Source: Bernardetia sp. MNP-M8 (GTDB lineage: Bacteria > Bacteroidota > Bacteroidia > Cytophagales > Bernardetiaceae). From it: a DNA stretch of 64,000 bases. The stretch spans positions 3,494,676-3,558,675 of the forward strand of contig NZ_CP147012.1 in NCBI RefSeq assembly GCF_037126285.1, in the 5' to 3' direction. The notes under the pieces were generated by a model that saw only the letters and a list, made by a program, of their open reading frames with translations, searched no databases and was not told the origin of the DNA. The translations under genes were made by a program, and so were the position numbers. Positions 56,665-64,000 of this stretch are shown here, in pieces (position 1 is the stretch's first letter; each line of letters opens with the position of its first letter).

Positions 56665-58845
56665 TCATTCCTCCAAAAGCTCATCCAAAATCTTCAAAGC
56701 AGCCTTTGCAATCACAGTTCCGGGTCCAAAAACAGCCGAAACACCTTTTTCATACAAAAAGTCATAGTCTTTCGGAGGAATCACACCCCCAGCCACAACC
56801 ATAATATCATCTCTACCTATCTTTTTGAGTTCGTCAATAAGGGAAGGAACGAGCGTTTTGTGTCCAGCAGCAAGCGAAGACGCACCTACAATATGCACAT
56901 CATTTTCGGCAGCTTGTTTGGCTACTTCTTCAGGCGTTTGGAAAAGAGGACTTATATCCACATCAAAACCCAAATCTGCAAAACTGGTAGCAATTACTTT
57001 CGCCCCTCTATCGTGTCCATCTTGTCCCATTTTGGCAATCAAAATACGTGGGCGACGACCTTCAATCTCTGCAAACTCATCAGAGCGTTTTTGAGCGAGT
57101 GCAAAATCACTGTTTCCTTTCCCATTCTCGTTTCCTTTGTCCATTTCATTGGAGTACATTCCTGCAATAAGTTTGGTTTGTGCTTGATAACGACCAAAAA
57201 CACTTTCCATTGCTTGCGAAATTTCGCCTAAAGTAGCTCGTTCTCGTGCAGCATCTACAGCAAGTTCTAACAGATTTCCTGTTTTGTTTTGTGCTGCGTC
57301 TGTCAGTTTTTGAAGGGCAATTTTGACTTTTTCATCATTGCGTTTTTCTTTTACTTCTTTCAATCGTCTGAGTTGAGATTCTCTCACAGCCACATTATCG
57401 ACATCCAAAACATCAATTTCTACTTTGTCTTCTTCATTTTCATCAACTATATATTTATTTACACCCACAATCGTATCTTTTTGTCCGTCAATACGTGCTT
57501 GTTTTCGTGCAGCAGCTTCTTCAATTCGTAATTTTGGAATTCCTGCCTCAATCGCCTTTGTCATTCCTCCTAAAGATTCCACTTCTTCAATCAGTTCCCA
57601 AGCACGATTTGCAAGCTCATAAGTTAAGTTTTCTACATAATCCGAACCTGCAAAAGGGTCAATGGCTTTTGTAATATCAGTATTATTTTGAATAAATAAT
57701 TGCGTATTACGAGCAATACGAGCCGAAAAATCAGTAGGAAGTGCAATAGCTTCATCCAAAGAATTAGTGTGTAAAGACTGCGTACCACCAAAAACAGCAG
57801 CCAAAGCCTCAATCGTTGTACGAGTTACATTATTAAAAGGATCTTGTTCTGTCAAAGACCAACCCGAAGTTTGGCAATGCGTTCTGAGAGCCATTGATTT
57901 TTCACTTTTCGGATTAAATTCTTTTATCATATTTGCCCAAAGCCAACGCCCTGCACGCATTTTGGCAACTTCCATAAACGTATTCATTCCAATTGCCCAA
58001 AAGAACGACAAACGAGGCGCAAATCCATCAATATCTAATCCTGCTTCAATTCCTTTTTTGACATATTCTAAGCCATCAGCAAGCGTGTAAGCAAGCTCAA
58101 TGTCAGCCGTCGCACCTGCTTCTTGCATGTGATAACCACTAATACTGATAGAATTAAATTTTGGCATTTTATCGGCTGTATATCTAAAAATATCGGCAAT
58201 AATTCGCATACTCGGCTCTGGTGGATAAATATATGTATTACGCACCATAAATTCTTTCAAAATATCATTCTGAATCGTTCCACTCAGTTTTTCTGTCGCA
58301 ACACCTTGTTCTTCTGCTGCCACAATATAAAATGCCATAATCGGCAAAACTGCTCCATTCATTGTCATCGAAACCGACATTTCATCAAGAGGAATTTTAT
58401 CAAATAAAATCTTCATATCCTCAACACTATCAATTGCTACCCCTGCCTTTCCTACATCTCCCACTACACGAGGATGGTCAGAATCATAACCTCTATGCGT
58501 TGCAAGGTCAAAAGCCACAGAAAGACCTTTTTGTCCTGCTGCCAAATTGCGACGATAAAAAGCATTTGATTCTTCTGCCGTCGAAAAACCTGCATATTGC
58601 CTAACCGTCCAAGGACGAACAGCGTACATAGTCGGATAAGGACCACGTAAAAAAGGTGCAATACCAGCCTGATAATTCAAATGAGGAAGCGAAGCAGAAT
58701 CTTCTTTTGTGTAAAATGGCTTTACAGCAATTTTTTCAGGTGTTTCCCAAACAGGAAATTCTTTTGGAAGTTCTTGTGTATTTTGTTCTGCTTTTTTTGC
58801 AGCTCTATTTTTGAGGTCTTGAAGAGTAATGTTTTTAAAATCCAT
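56665..58845 (-). CDS. mutB: methylmalonyl-CoA mutase, large (catalytic) subunit
   Basis: The enzyme interconverts methylmalonyl-CoA and succinyl-CoA with adenosylcobalamin. The TIM-barrel part shows [40 protein letters not shown] and [19 protein letters not shown]. The C-terminal B12 domain has [13 protein letters not shown] (the DxHxxG base-off motif, residue about 605 on), then [10 protein letters not shown]. The frame is open from 58893, but [12 protein letters not shown] (58845) is the likelier start. The small subunit gene usually next to it is not visible in the window. Confidence 0.95.
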   Translation of the reverse strand: MDFKNITLQDLKNRAAKKAEQNTQELPKEFPVWETPEKIAVKPFYTKEDSASLPHLNYQAGIAPFLRGPYPTMYAVRPWTVRQYAGFSTAEESNAFYRRNLAAGQKGLSVAFDLATHRGYDSDHPRVVGDVGKAGVAIDSVEDMKILFDKIPLDEMSVSMTMNGAVLPIMAFYIVAAEEQGVATEKLSGTIQNDILKEFMVRNTYIYPPEPSMRIIADIFRYTADKMPKFNSISISGYHMQEAGATADIELAYTLADGLEYVKKGIEAGLDIDGFAPRLSFFWAIGMNTFMEVAKMRAGRWLWANMIKEFNPKSEKSMALRTHCQTSGWSLTEQDPFNNVTRTTIEALAAVFGGTQSLHTNSLDEAIALPTDFSARIARNTQLFIQNNTDITKAIDPFAGSDYVENLTYELANRAWELIEEVESLGGMTKAIEAGIPKLRIEEAAARKQARIDGQKDTIVGVNKYIVDENEEDKVEIDVLDVDNVAVRESQLRRLKEVKEKRNDEKVKIALQKLTDAAQNKTGNLLELAVDAARERATLGEISQAMESVFGRYQAQTKLIAGMYSNEMDKGNENGKGNSDFALAQKRSDEFAEIEGRRPRILIAKMGQDGHDRGAKVIATSFADLGFDVDISPLFQTPEEVAKQAAENDVHIVGASSLAAGHKTLVPSLIDELKKIGRDDIMVVAGGVIPPKDYDFLYEKGVSAVFGPGTVIAKAALKILDELLEE

Positions 58846-59227
58846 ATATTTATAATTGGCAGTTTTTAGCTGATTTATTGTGCTGAAGCGCATTTCAAAA
58901 TTAACCTAATTTTGCTTTGCTTTGAAATTTATTTCTTACTAAGAATCTATAATTAGACATTTGTAATAGGAATTAAAATTATATTGTTCAAAGTTTGTTT
59001 AACAAATTAGGTTTTCTTATTTTGGTCTATTCTAATTTTTACTTAAAATTGAAAAAAAAATAGCGATTTAAAAAATCTATTGTCTTATATCAAATTTATT
59101 TCAAAAATAATCCTATTTTCATTCAAAAAATGGTTGAAAAATCCGTATTATTGTGTTAAAATGATAATTGGATATAAAAATACTACTCAAACAAATAGTT
59201 CCATTCAAGATAGACATTGACTTACTT
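58846..59227. other. divergent region between mutB and the response regulator
   Basis: AT-rich, 382 bp. A weak -7-like TATTTTTG (59109-59102, minus strand) is the only candidate promoter part. No cobalamin-riboswitch-like structure stands out. Confidence 0.4.
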
Positions 59228-59659
59228 ATGGCAAACTCAACTCAAAATACAGACAAAATCAGCTTAGTTATGCTTGTAGATGACAACGATACTGATAATT
59301 TTATTAGTAAACGCATCATCGAACTTACAGGCTTTGCAAACGAAGTAGTTACAAAAAATTCAGGAAAAAGTGCATTAGAATATTTAAAAGAAAATAAAGA
59401 CGATGAGTCAAAACTTCCAGATTTAATATTTTTGGATATAAACATGCCTATCGTTGATGGTTTTATTTTCCTGTATGAATTTGGTCAAATGCCAAAGTCT
59501 GTACACAAGAAATGTCGTATTTCAGTGCTTTCTAGCTCTGACAATAAGCGTGATATTGATAGAATTGTAGGAAACGAATATGTAATTAAATTTACTACAA
59601 AACCTCTAACAGAAGATGCCCTAAATGCTGTAAAAGATGTTTGGTTGAAGCAAAAATAA
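59228..59659 (+). CDS. single-domain response regulator (CheY-like), 143 aa
   Basis: A receiver domain alone. With the start at ATG 59228 (a TTG at 59168 is the only earlier option) the acidic pair is Asp18-Asp19 (MLVDDNDTD), the phospho-acceptor is Asp70 (LIFLDINMP), followed by the Ser of VLSSSDNK and the Lys of FTTKPL. No output domain and no histidine kinase nearby, so it probably acts through protein contacts in a phosphorelay. Confidence 0.88.
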   Translation: MANSTQNTDKISLVMLVDDNDTDNFISKRIIELTGFANEVVTKNSGKSALEYLKENKDDESKLPDLIFLDINMPIVDGFIFLYEFGQMPKSVHKKCRISVLSSSDNKRDIDRIVGNEYVIKFTTKPLTEDALNAVKDVWLKQK

Positions 59660-59730
59660 ATTTATTAAGACTAATTTCTTTAAATTTTTACTTTTTGTAA
59701 AACTTTTATTCAGTTTTTAGCGTTTTGTTT

Positions 59731-59759
59731 TTGCAACTGAGTTGCATTTACTATATTTG
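59731..59759 (+). promoter_or_regulatory. promoter of the MerC-like gene
   Basis: TTG (59731-59733), an 18-nt spacer and TATATTTG (59752-59759) fit the consensus. The ATG is 30 bp downstream. Confidence 0.7.
59732..59746. promoter_or_regulatory. palindromic operator candidate in the MerC-like promoter
   Basis: TGCAAC-TGA-GTTGCA is a perfect 6-3-6 inverted repeat lying between the -33 and -7 boxes, where a bound repressor would block polymerase. A metal-sensing Fur/Zur-type regulator is a reasonable guess given the gene it controls; the regulator is not in the window. Confidence 0.5.
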
Positions 59760-59789
59760 CATATAAAATAATCTGCAAGAAATTACGCT

Positions 59790-60353
59790 ATGAAAAAATA
59801 TTTGTATTTAAGCAAAATAAAAAATATCAATTCCGACTTTATAGGAGCAGTGAGTGCCTTTTTGTGCATAATTCATTGTGCTATTGTACCTATTCTAATG
59901 GGAGTTCACTCTATTTATTATGCAGGAGATGTGTTAGCTTCTACTTCGCATACTGAACATTCTCATTCTTCTTTAGAATTTTTTAGTCTTTTCGAAGGTT
60001 CGCATTGGCATTCTTTAGATTATTTTTTCATTCTGATTACGCTGATAGCTGTTTTTTTTGCTACTCGTAAAAGTTTCGTTTCTTGGATTAAAGTAGGTCT
60101 CTGGAGTTGTGCAAGTCTTTTTATAGTTTCTATTTTGTTAGAAGAATATGTTATTGGAATAGAATATTTAGCTTATTTAGCTTCTGCCTTGCTTATTGTT
60201 TTTCATGTTTTGAATCAACGTTTAGGAAAAAAGATAAAAACTAACACAATGAAAAACAATGAACTAAATTTTGAGATGGGTAGTTTTGAGAGTGTACAAT
60301 TACCAACAGAAACTCAACCTAAACAAACAAATAGAGTTAGTTGTGTTTGCTAA
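59790..60353 (+). CDS. MerC domain membrane protein, 187 aa
   Basis: Four membrane helices. The first holds the MerC-type motif GAVSAFLCIIHCAIVPILMG with Cys26 and Cys30. A His-rich loop (TSHTEHSHSS) follows, and the protein ends with SCVC. MerC proteins take up mercury in resistance operons; chromosomal Bacteroidota members probably handle another metal. No merA/merR neighbours, so a general metal role is inferred. Confidence 0.8.
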   Translation: MKKYLYLSKIKNINSDFIGAVSAFLCIIHCAIVPILMGVHSIYYAGDVLASTSHTEHSHSSLEFFSLFEGSHWHSLDYFFILITLIAVFFATRKSFVSWIKVGLWSCASLFIVSILLEEYVIGIEYLAYLASALLIVFHVLNQRLGKKIKTNTMKNNELNFEMGSFESVQLPTETQPKQTNRVSCVC

Positions 60354-60471
60354 ACAGAAGTTAATTATGTTTTGAAGAAAATAAATAAAAAAACTTTTCT
60401 TGTTAAGCTATTGAAAATCAATCATTAAGAAATAATTAAGGAATTATTTATAAAAAAAGTTAGTTTAGCTA

Positions 60472-60501
60472 TTGAATATTAAAAAAACAGTAGTATCTTT
60501 G
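60472..60501 (+). promoter_or_regulatory. promoter of the tRNA-Gly / tRNA-Leu operon
   Basis: TTG (60472-60474), a 19-nt spacer and TATCTTTG (60494-60501) match the consensus. Transcription should start near 60508. Confidence 0.7.
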
Positions 60502-60609
60502 CATCACAATTAAGGGAAAGAAGGTCTGATAAATAGCTCATTTTGTAATTGAAAAAGTAAATCATCAAAACGAGTCAAAAGTCAAAAAAAAATCTTCGAG
60601 TACTAACAA

Positions 60610-60682
60610 GCGAAAGTAGCTCAGTTGGTAGAGCGCAACCTTGCCAAGGTTGAGGTCGCGAGTTCGAGCCTCGTCTTTCGCT
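60610..60682 (+). tRNA. tRNA-Gly (anticodon GCC)
   Basis: Acceptor GCGAAAG pairs with CTTTCGC, the anticodon arm is CAACC-TTGCCAA-GGTTG giving GCC, and the T-loop is TTCGAGC. Discriminator T; CCA is not encoded. It precedes the split tRNA-Leu gene by 124 bp with no terminator between. Confidence 0.95.
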
Positions 60683-60841
60683 CAATTTTTACGGACTTTA
60701 CATGGAGAATCAATTCTTTGGTTTTAATCAAAAATTAAACTTCAAATAAAATTTGTAAAAATGAGTGAGAATTTAATCTTTAAAAGTAAAGGTTAAATCA
60801 TAATATGCTGGAATGGTGGAACTGGTAGACACGCAGGACTT

Positions 60842-61613
60842 AAACAGTAATTTGTTTCTTGAAATTTATGTTCTCATACAAATCAATAAATATGAGTTGG
60901 CTTATAGAAGATAGAATTGATGAAAATCATTTTCGTGAAGTTTGCAAAAATGCTAAATCTATGGCACAAGCAGCTTCTCAACTAGGACTTCATTTTAATT
61001 CATTTAAAAAGAGAGCTTTAGAGCTTGAATGTTATAAACCAAATAAAGCAGGTATCGGTATAAGAAAAAATGCACCTAAAATTCCTATTGAAGATATAAT
61101 ATTTAATAATAAACATACTCAATATCAATCTTATAAATTAAAATTAAGGTTAATTGAGGAAGAATATAAAAAAAATATTTGTGAATCTTGTGGAATTGAA
61201 GAGTGGAATGGTAAATCTATTCAAATGGAATTACATCACGTAGATGGAAATAGAGTTAATCATAATATTTCTAATTTGCAAATCTTATGTCCTAATTGCC
61301 ATAGTCAAACAGATAATTTCAGAGCTAAAAACAAATCAAATTGAGTGCCTCTAGAGAAATTTAGAGAGTAGAACTTCTCAAATTCGGGGAAACCTTATTT
61401 TTAATTTTTTATTAAAAATGGCAATCCCGAGCCAAGCTTTAATCTTATAAAGGATTATTGAAGGTGTAGAGACTTAACGGGAAGTACCTAAACTTTGTAA
61501 ACTAAATTAGTTTATTTTATGAAATAAGGTAAAGAGAAAGTCCAGACCACAAAATATTTTAGATTCTTAGTAGTAAGATTTAAAAATATGCAACGAAAGT
61601 TGTAGACGGTACG
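60842..61613 (+). ncRNA. self-splicing group I intron (IC3-like, tRNA-Leu UAA type), 772 nt
   Basis: It is inserted after U34 and ends in G (61613), as group I introns do. P1: exon ACUU plus intron AA pairs with the guide UUGAGU (61341-61346), with the U-G wobble at the 5' splice site (U60841, G61343). P4 is TTCGGG/CCCGAG (61383-61388, 61426-61431); P5 closes with CC/GG and ATTTTTAAT/ATTAAAAAT. P7 is GACTT/AAGTC (61471-61475, 61538-61542). A P9-region GNRA hairpin is CAAC-GAAA-GTTG (61591-61602). Core segments GGGGAAACCT, GGCAATCCCGAGCCAAGC and AAGGTGTAGAGACTTAACGG closely resemble, from memory, the cyanobacterial tRNA-Leu intron. Confidence 0.92.
60892..61344 (+). CDS. HNH homing endonuclease inside the tRNA-Leu intron, 150 aa
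   Basis: The C-terminal half is an HNH nuclease with zinc ribbon: CESCG, then MELHHVDGNRVNHNISNLQI and LCPNCHSQT. The N-terminal half (MAQAASQLGLHFNSFKKRAL) is a DNA-binding helix-turn-helix. It presumably cuts intronless tRNA-Leu genes and drives intron homing. ATG 60892 is chosen because an A-rich stretch precedes it; ATG 60868 and TTG 60859 are in frame. The UGA stop (61342-61344) lies inside the intron guide sequence. A CTCATA/TATGAG hairpin (60873-60878, 60891-60896) covers the chosen start codon. Confidence 0.88.
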   Translation: MSWLIEDRIDENHFREVCKNAKSMAQAASQLGLHFNSFKKRALELECYKPNKAGIGIRKNAPKIPIEDIIFNNKHTQYQSYKLKLRLIEEEYKKNICESCGIEEWNGKSIQMELHHVDGNRVNHNISNLQILCPNCHSQTDNFRAKNKSN

Positions 61614-61673
61614 AAAATCCTGTGCCTTAATCGGCGTGTGGGTTCGATTCCCACTTCTAGTACAAAAATCGAC

Positions 61674-61709
61674 AAAAAAGCATATCTTAACTGATATGCT
61701 TTTTTTTTG
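61674..61709 (+). terminator. terminator of the tRNA-Gly / tRNA-Leu operon
   Basis: GCATATC (61680-61686) and GATATGC (61693-61699), extended by A/T pairs, are followed by T9. Confidence 0.9.
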
Positions 61710-61787
61710 TAAAATTTTAAAAACGAATAAAAATAAGGTCAGACCGATAGGTCAGTTTAATAATCATCACTCATTAAATTCAACTAT

Positions 61788-62678
61788 CTAAAAAATATAT
61801 CCTAAAGTCAGATTGATTTCTTTAAAATCTTGTGTTGTTTGGCGATAAGAAATGGCTGTATTTAGTCTTAGCTTTTTGTAATAAATTGACTTACTTAGAT
61901 TTGCTTCCCACGCCCAGTAGTCTTTCCAGTAGAATGATTTTGCTGAAATATTTCCTATATATTTGATATTTTTTGATAACCCTAAATGGATTCCATAATT
62001 ATCGGTTTTGATGTTTTCTATTCCTGTTTTAGAAAATGTTTGATGACTAATTCCGTATGAAATGCCAGTTTTGATGAATTTTAAGTAACTGCTACTTTTA
62101 AAAAGATGTGTAGTAATTCTATTTTCTATTTCTGATTTATAAAAAGTAGTTTGTTGAAATTTATAATAGATAGTTCTTTTAAATAGCTTAGTTTTTAGTT
62201 GTCCATAAAAGTCTGAGTTGTGTTCAAAATTGCTACTATATCCTCCATCTAATCCAACTCCACGTTTTAGAAAAGAATAATCCCAAAACTTACTAAGTGA
62301 AATACCATAAGGATTATAAAAAATACCACTCCAATAATTTATTTTTAGAGGGTAATAAGGTATTCTACAAACTGCATCTTCTAAAATTACTTTAGATTGA
62401 AGGATAATAGTTTGAGTAGTCTCTGAAGCTATTATTTCTAAGGAACGACAACCTATACATCTAAAGACTAAAATATCATTTTCATCTTCTACCTCAATTT
62501 CAAAATTTCCATCAATGTCTGCCATAGTGCCTCTAGTAGTCCCCTTGATTTGAATAGTCGTACCAGGTGAAGTTTGTCCAATACTATCAATAAACACTTT
62601 ACCACTCATCCTAATCTGCCCAAAAACAGAACAAGAAACAGAAAAAAGAAAGAGTATAAAAAGTATAGATTTTTTCAT
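61788..62678 (-). CDS. outer-membrane protein with CarboxypepD_reg-like N-domain, 296 aa
   Basis: A signal peptide ends SVFGQ (about residue 21). Residues 24-95 form a carboxypeptidase-regulatory-like beta-sandwich (SGKVFIDSIGQTSPGTTIQI, GTMADIDGNFEIEV). The rest has alternating aromatic strands ending in Phe (TLGYIF), suggesting a small beta-barrel. It is a paralogue of the gene 18 bp upstream (62697-63608), sharing INYWSGIFYNPYGI, YWAW and YRQTTQDFKEINL. It may be a degenerate relative of TonB-dependent receptors' N-domains; function unknown. Confidence 0.72.
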   Translation of the reverse strand: MKKSILFILFLFSVSCSVFGQIRMSGKVFIDSIGQTSPGTTIQIKGTTRGTMADIDGNFEIEVEDENDILVFRCIGCRSLEIIASETTQTIILQSKVILEDAVCRIPYYPLKINYWSGIFYNPYGISLSKFWDYSFLKRGVGLDGGYSSNFEHNSDFYGQLKTKLFKRTIYYKFQQTTFYKSEIENRITTHLFKSSSYLKFIKTGISYGISHQTFSKTGIENIKTDNYGIHLGLSKNIKYIGNISAKSFYWKDYWAWEANLSKSIYYKKLRLNTAISYRQTTQDFKEINLTLGYIF

Positions 62679-62696
62679 AGTTTTTTAAGGTTTAGA

Positions 62697-63608
62697 TTAG
62701 AAAATGTAGCCTAAAGCGAGATTGATTTCTTTAAAGTCTTGTGTGGTTTGGCGATATTGAATATCTGTAGTGAATGTTAATCTCTTTTTATATCTTGGTT
62801 TATAACGAAAATCTTTATGCAGACGAATATCCCACGCCCAGTAGTCTTGCCAATAGAGAGATTTAAAGTAAAGATTACCTACATATTTTATATATTTTGC
62901 AATTCCTATATTCGCACCCCAGTTTTTTTTCAAGCTATTTTCTATACCTTTTCTTTCAAACTGTTGATAGCCTATTCCGTACATAATACCAAAATATTTG
63001 AATCCTGTACTGCTTTCTAGAAGATGTGTAGTTATTTTATTTTCAGTTTCTGATTTATTGACAGTTGTTTGTTGAAAAGTATAATAAATATGCTGTCCCA
63101 GTAGGTCTGTTCCTGCACTACCATAAAAATCTATATTACCTTTAAAATTAGTGCTATATCCTGCTCTGAATAAAAAATATTTTCTGTTCTCTTGTTCTTT
63201 ATTTGAGTAGAAACCTTTGCTTATCATAATTCCATAAGGATTATAAAAAATTCCACTCCAATAATTTATCTCTAAAGGTTCTACATAGACAACTATCACA
63301 CGTAAAGTACATACATTTCCTGATTCTAATGTAACTATCGAATCATTTATAATTTTATTTGCAATAAATTTTTGAGCATCACGCCCAGCAGAAGAAAATA
63401 TAAGAGAATCATTTTTGTTCTTTACTTCTATCTCAAAACTTCCAGTATTAGTAGTAGTTGAATAGGTAGAATCAGAGTTTTTAATAGCTACTGGACGTAA
63501 AATAGGTCTTCCTCGTGCATCGATAATTTTTCCCTTCACACTAACCTGCCCAAAAACAGAATAAGAAATCAACAGAAGAAAGAGCATAAAAAGTATAGAT
63601 TTTTTCAT
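62697..63608 (-). CDS. outer-membrane protein with CarboxypepD_reg-like N-domain, 303 aa
   Basis: Paralogue of the 61788-62678 protein with the same order: signal peptide ending SVFGQ, regulatory-like domain (VKGKIIDARGRPILRPVAIK), then a strand-rich part containing INYWSGIFYNPYGI and ending LALGYIF. The 18-bp gap makes an operon. Tandem duplication is the simplest origin. Confidence 0.72.
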   Translation of the reverse strand: MKKSILFMLFLLLISYSVFGQVSVKGKIIDARGRPILRPVAIKNSDSTYSTTTNTGSFEIEVKNKNDSLIFSSAGRDAQKFIANKIINDSIVTLESGNVCTLRVIVVYVEPLEINYWSGIFYNPYGIMISKGFYSNKEQENRKYFLFRAGYSTNFKGNIDFYGSAGTDLLGQHIYYTFQQTTVNKSETENKITTHLLESSTGFKYFGIMYGIGYQQFERKGIENSLKKNWGANIGIAKYIKYVGNLYFKSLYWQDYWAWDIRLHKDFRYKPRYKKRLTFTTDIQYRQTTQDFKEINLALGYIF

Positions 63609-63791
63609 AGATTTTTGGCTTGTAATTGTCTGACACTTTGAAGTGTCTTGATAATTTTTTTGTTAAGATTTACTAATAGTTTTCCTAGATTACGCAACTT
63701 TAACCTCAAAACGCTGCAAAATTATTCCTAAAATGGAATTTTTTTGTTACTACTTGTTGTTTTTTGATAACTTTGTTATTGCTTTATAGTA

Positions 63792-63845
63792 ATTCAGACT
63801 TCCTAGTCTGAATACAATATTTTTCGAACAGACTGGGAAGTCTGT
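63792..63845. repeat. two adjacent AGACT-N4-AGTCT palindromes before cysS
   Basis: ATTCAGACT-TCCT-AGTCTGAAT (63792-63813) and AACAGACT-GGGA-AGTCTGTT (63828-63845) share the same core. They lie in the 257-bp divergent gap 63609-63865, 21 bp before cysS. Confidence 0.6.
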
Positions 63846-63865
63846 TTTACTTAATACTTTAGTCA

Positions 63866-64000
63866 ATGAATCCTGAAAAAGACCTTCTCATCTATAATAC
63901 GCTTACTCGCAAACGAGAAAAATTTGAACCTTTAAATGCACCTTTTGTCGGAATGTATGTCTGTGGTCCTACGGTTTATAATGATGTACATTTGGGAAAC
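63866..64000 (+). CDS. cysS: cysteinyl-tRNA synthetase, 5' part only
   Basis: The first 45 codons read [20 protein letters not shown] and then [18 protein letters not shown] before the window ends. The YVCGPTVYN strand with the zinc-binding Cys and the HLGN form of the HIGH motif identify CysS, which charges tRNA-Cys. Cut off at the right edge. Confidence 0.93.
   Translation, partial: MNPEKDLLIYNTLTRKREKFEPLNAPFVGMYVCGPTVYNDVHLGN

Larger units (their letters stand above)
60807..61662 (+). tRNA. tRNA-Leu (anticodon TAA), split by a group I intron
   Basis: Exon 1 is 60807-60841 (35 nt) and exon 2 is 61614-61662 (49 nt); joined they give an 84-nt type II tRNA. The D-arm region is GGTGGAACTGGTAGACACG, the anticodon stem CAGGA/TCCTG with loop CTTAAAA (anticodon TAA), a long variable arm with GCC/GGC, and the T-arm GTGGG-TTCGATT-CCCAC. 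The acceptor GCTGGAA pairs with TTCTAGT (G1-U72 and G4-U69 wobbles) and the discriminator is A, as leucine tRNAs need. The break is between U34 and A35. Confidence 0.93.

Noticed and set aside
56521-57231. 236-aa plus-strand ORF
   Set aside because: It is antisense to the B12-binding domain of mutB, whose motifs are unmistakable.
58846-58893. Upstream start of mutB at 58893
   Set aside because: The first 16 residues (to TANYKY) do not fit the family, while [12 protein letters not shown] gives the usual length.
60841-60850. tRNA-Leu as a pseudogene broken by an inserted ORF
   Set aside because: Both halves are complete, the join restores a perfect anticodon loop, and the insert has group I core pairings, so it is a split functional gene.
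62610-62678. Lipobox in the 61788-62678 protein (VSCSVFG)
   Set aside because: The paralogue has VSYSVFGQ-like sequence (ISYSVFGQ) without the cysteine, so signal peptidase I cleavage after FG is more likely than lipidation.

Overview
The window looks like a chromosomal segment of a low-GC, AT-rich member of the Bacteroidota, probably Cytophagales (a Bernardetia/Flexibacter-like relative is a guess from protein style, not tested). Evidence: three secreted proteins end in type IX secretion (Por) C-terminal sorting domains (25932-28022, 37033-43056, 45444-48665); promoters follow the Bacteroidota pattern TTG-N18/20-TAnnTTTG; Shine-Dalgarno sites are absent; atpD-atpC form a separate pair; and GEVED, lamin-tail, DUF1835 and CarboxypepD_reg-like families are present. 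No phage, insertion sequence, rRNA or CRISPR array was seen.

Layout. 1-7500: leftward genes (truncated DUF445 protein, S1-like protein, membrane protein, trpB, purN, two identical tRNA-Asp genes, nadC). 7768-9566: two paralogous secreted proteins of unknown family. 9826-12429: bioA, a leucine-rich-repeat protein and an unknown protein. 12765-16995: the translation cluster rpsL-rpsG-fusA-rpsJ, which stops at a terminator after rpsJ instead of running into rplC. 17137-23767: accessory and housekeeping genes (CPCGC protein, ADP-ribosylglycohydrolase, PPK2, lipoproteins, RecQ). 23839-36662: helical protein, secreted T9SS nuclease, membrane/LysM-like proteins, AAA ATPase, an island of palindromes, mnmE, EEP-family hydrolase, TPR proteins.

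36726-50853 is a surface-protein region: a 2007-residue T9SS protein with three nearly identical 113-residue repeats, then two very similar DUF4139/MuiA-like genes in direct orientation flanking a T9SS protein with BNR repeats and SLH domains. 51146-53011 is atpDC. 53126-56530 is a small-gene accessory locus with duplicated and broken fragments. 56665-60353 holds methylmalonyl-CoA mutase, a single-domain response regulator and a MerC-like membrane protein behind a palindromic operator.

The most notable element is at 60807-61662. The tRNA-Leu(UAA) gene, transcribed with tRNA-Gly(GCC), is split after anticodon base U34 by a 772-nt group I intron. Its catalytic core resembles the cyanobacterial/plastid tRNA-Leu introns. 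An HNH homing endonuclease gene fills the P1 loop, and its UGA stop codon lies inside the internal guide sequence. The window closes with two tandem paralogous outer-membrane proteins and the start of cysS. A second theme is short, dispersed, mostly palindromic repeats in intergenic DNA, several of them inside the translation and ATP-synthase transcription units.
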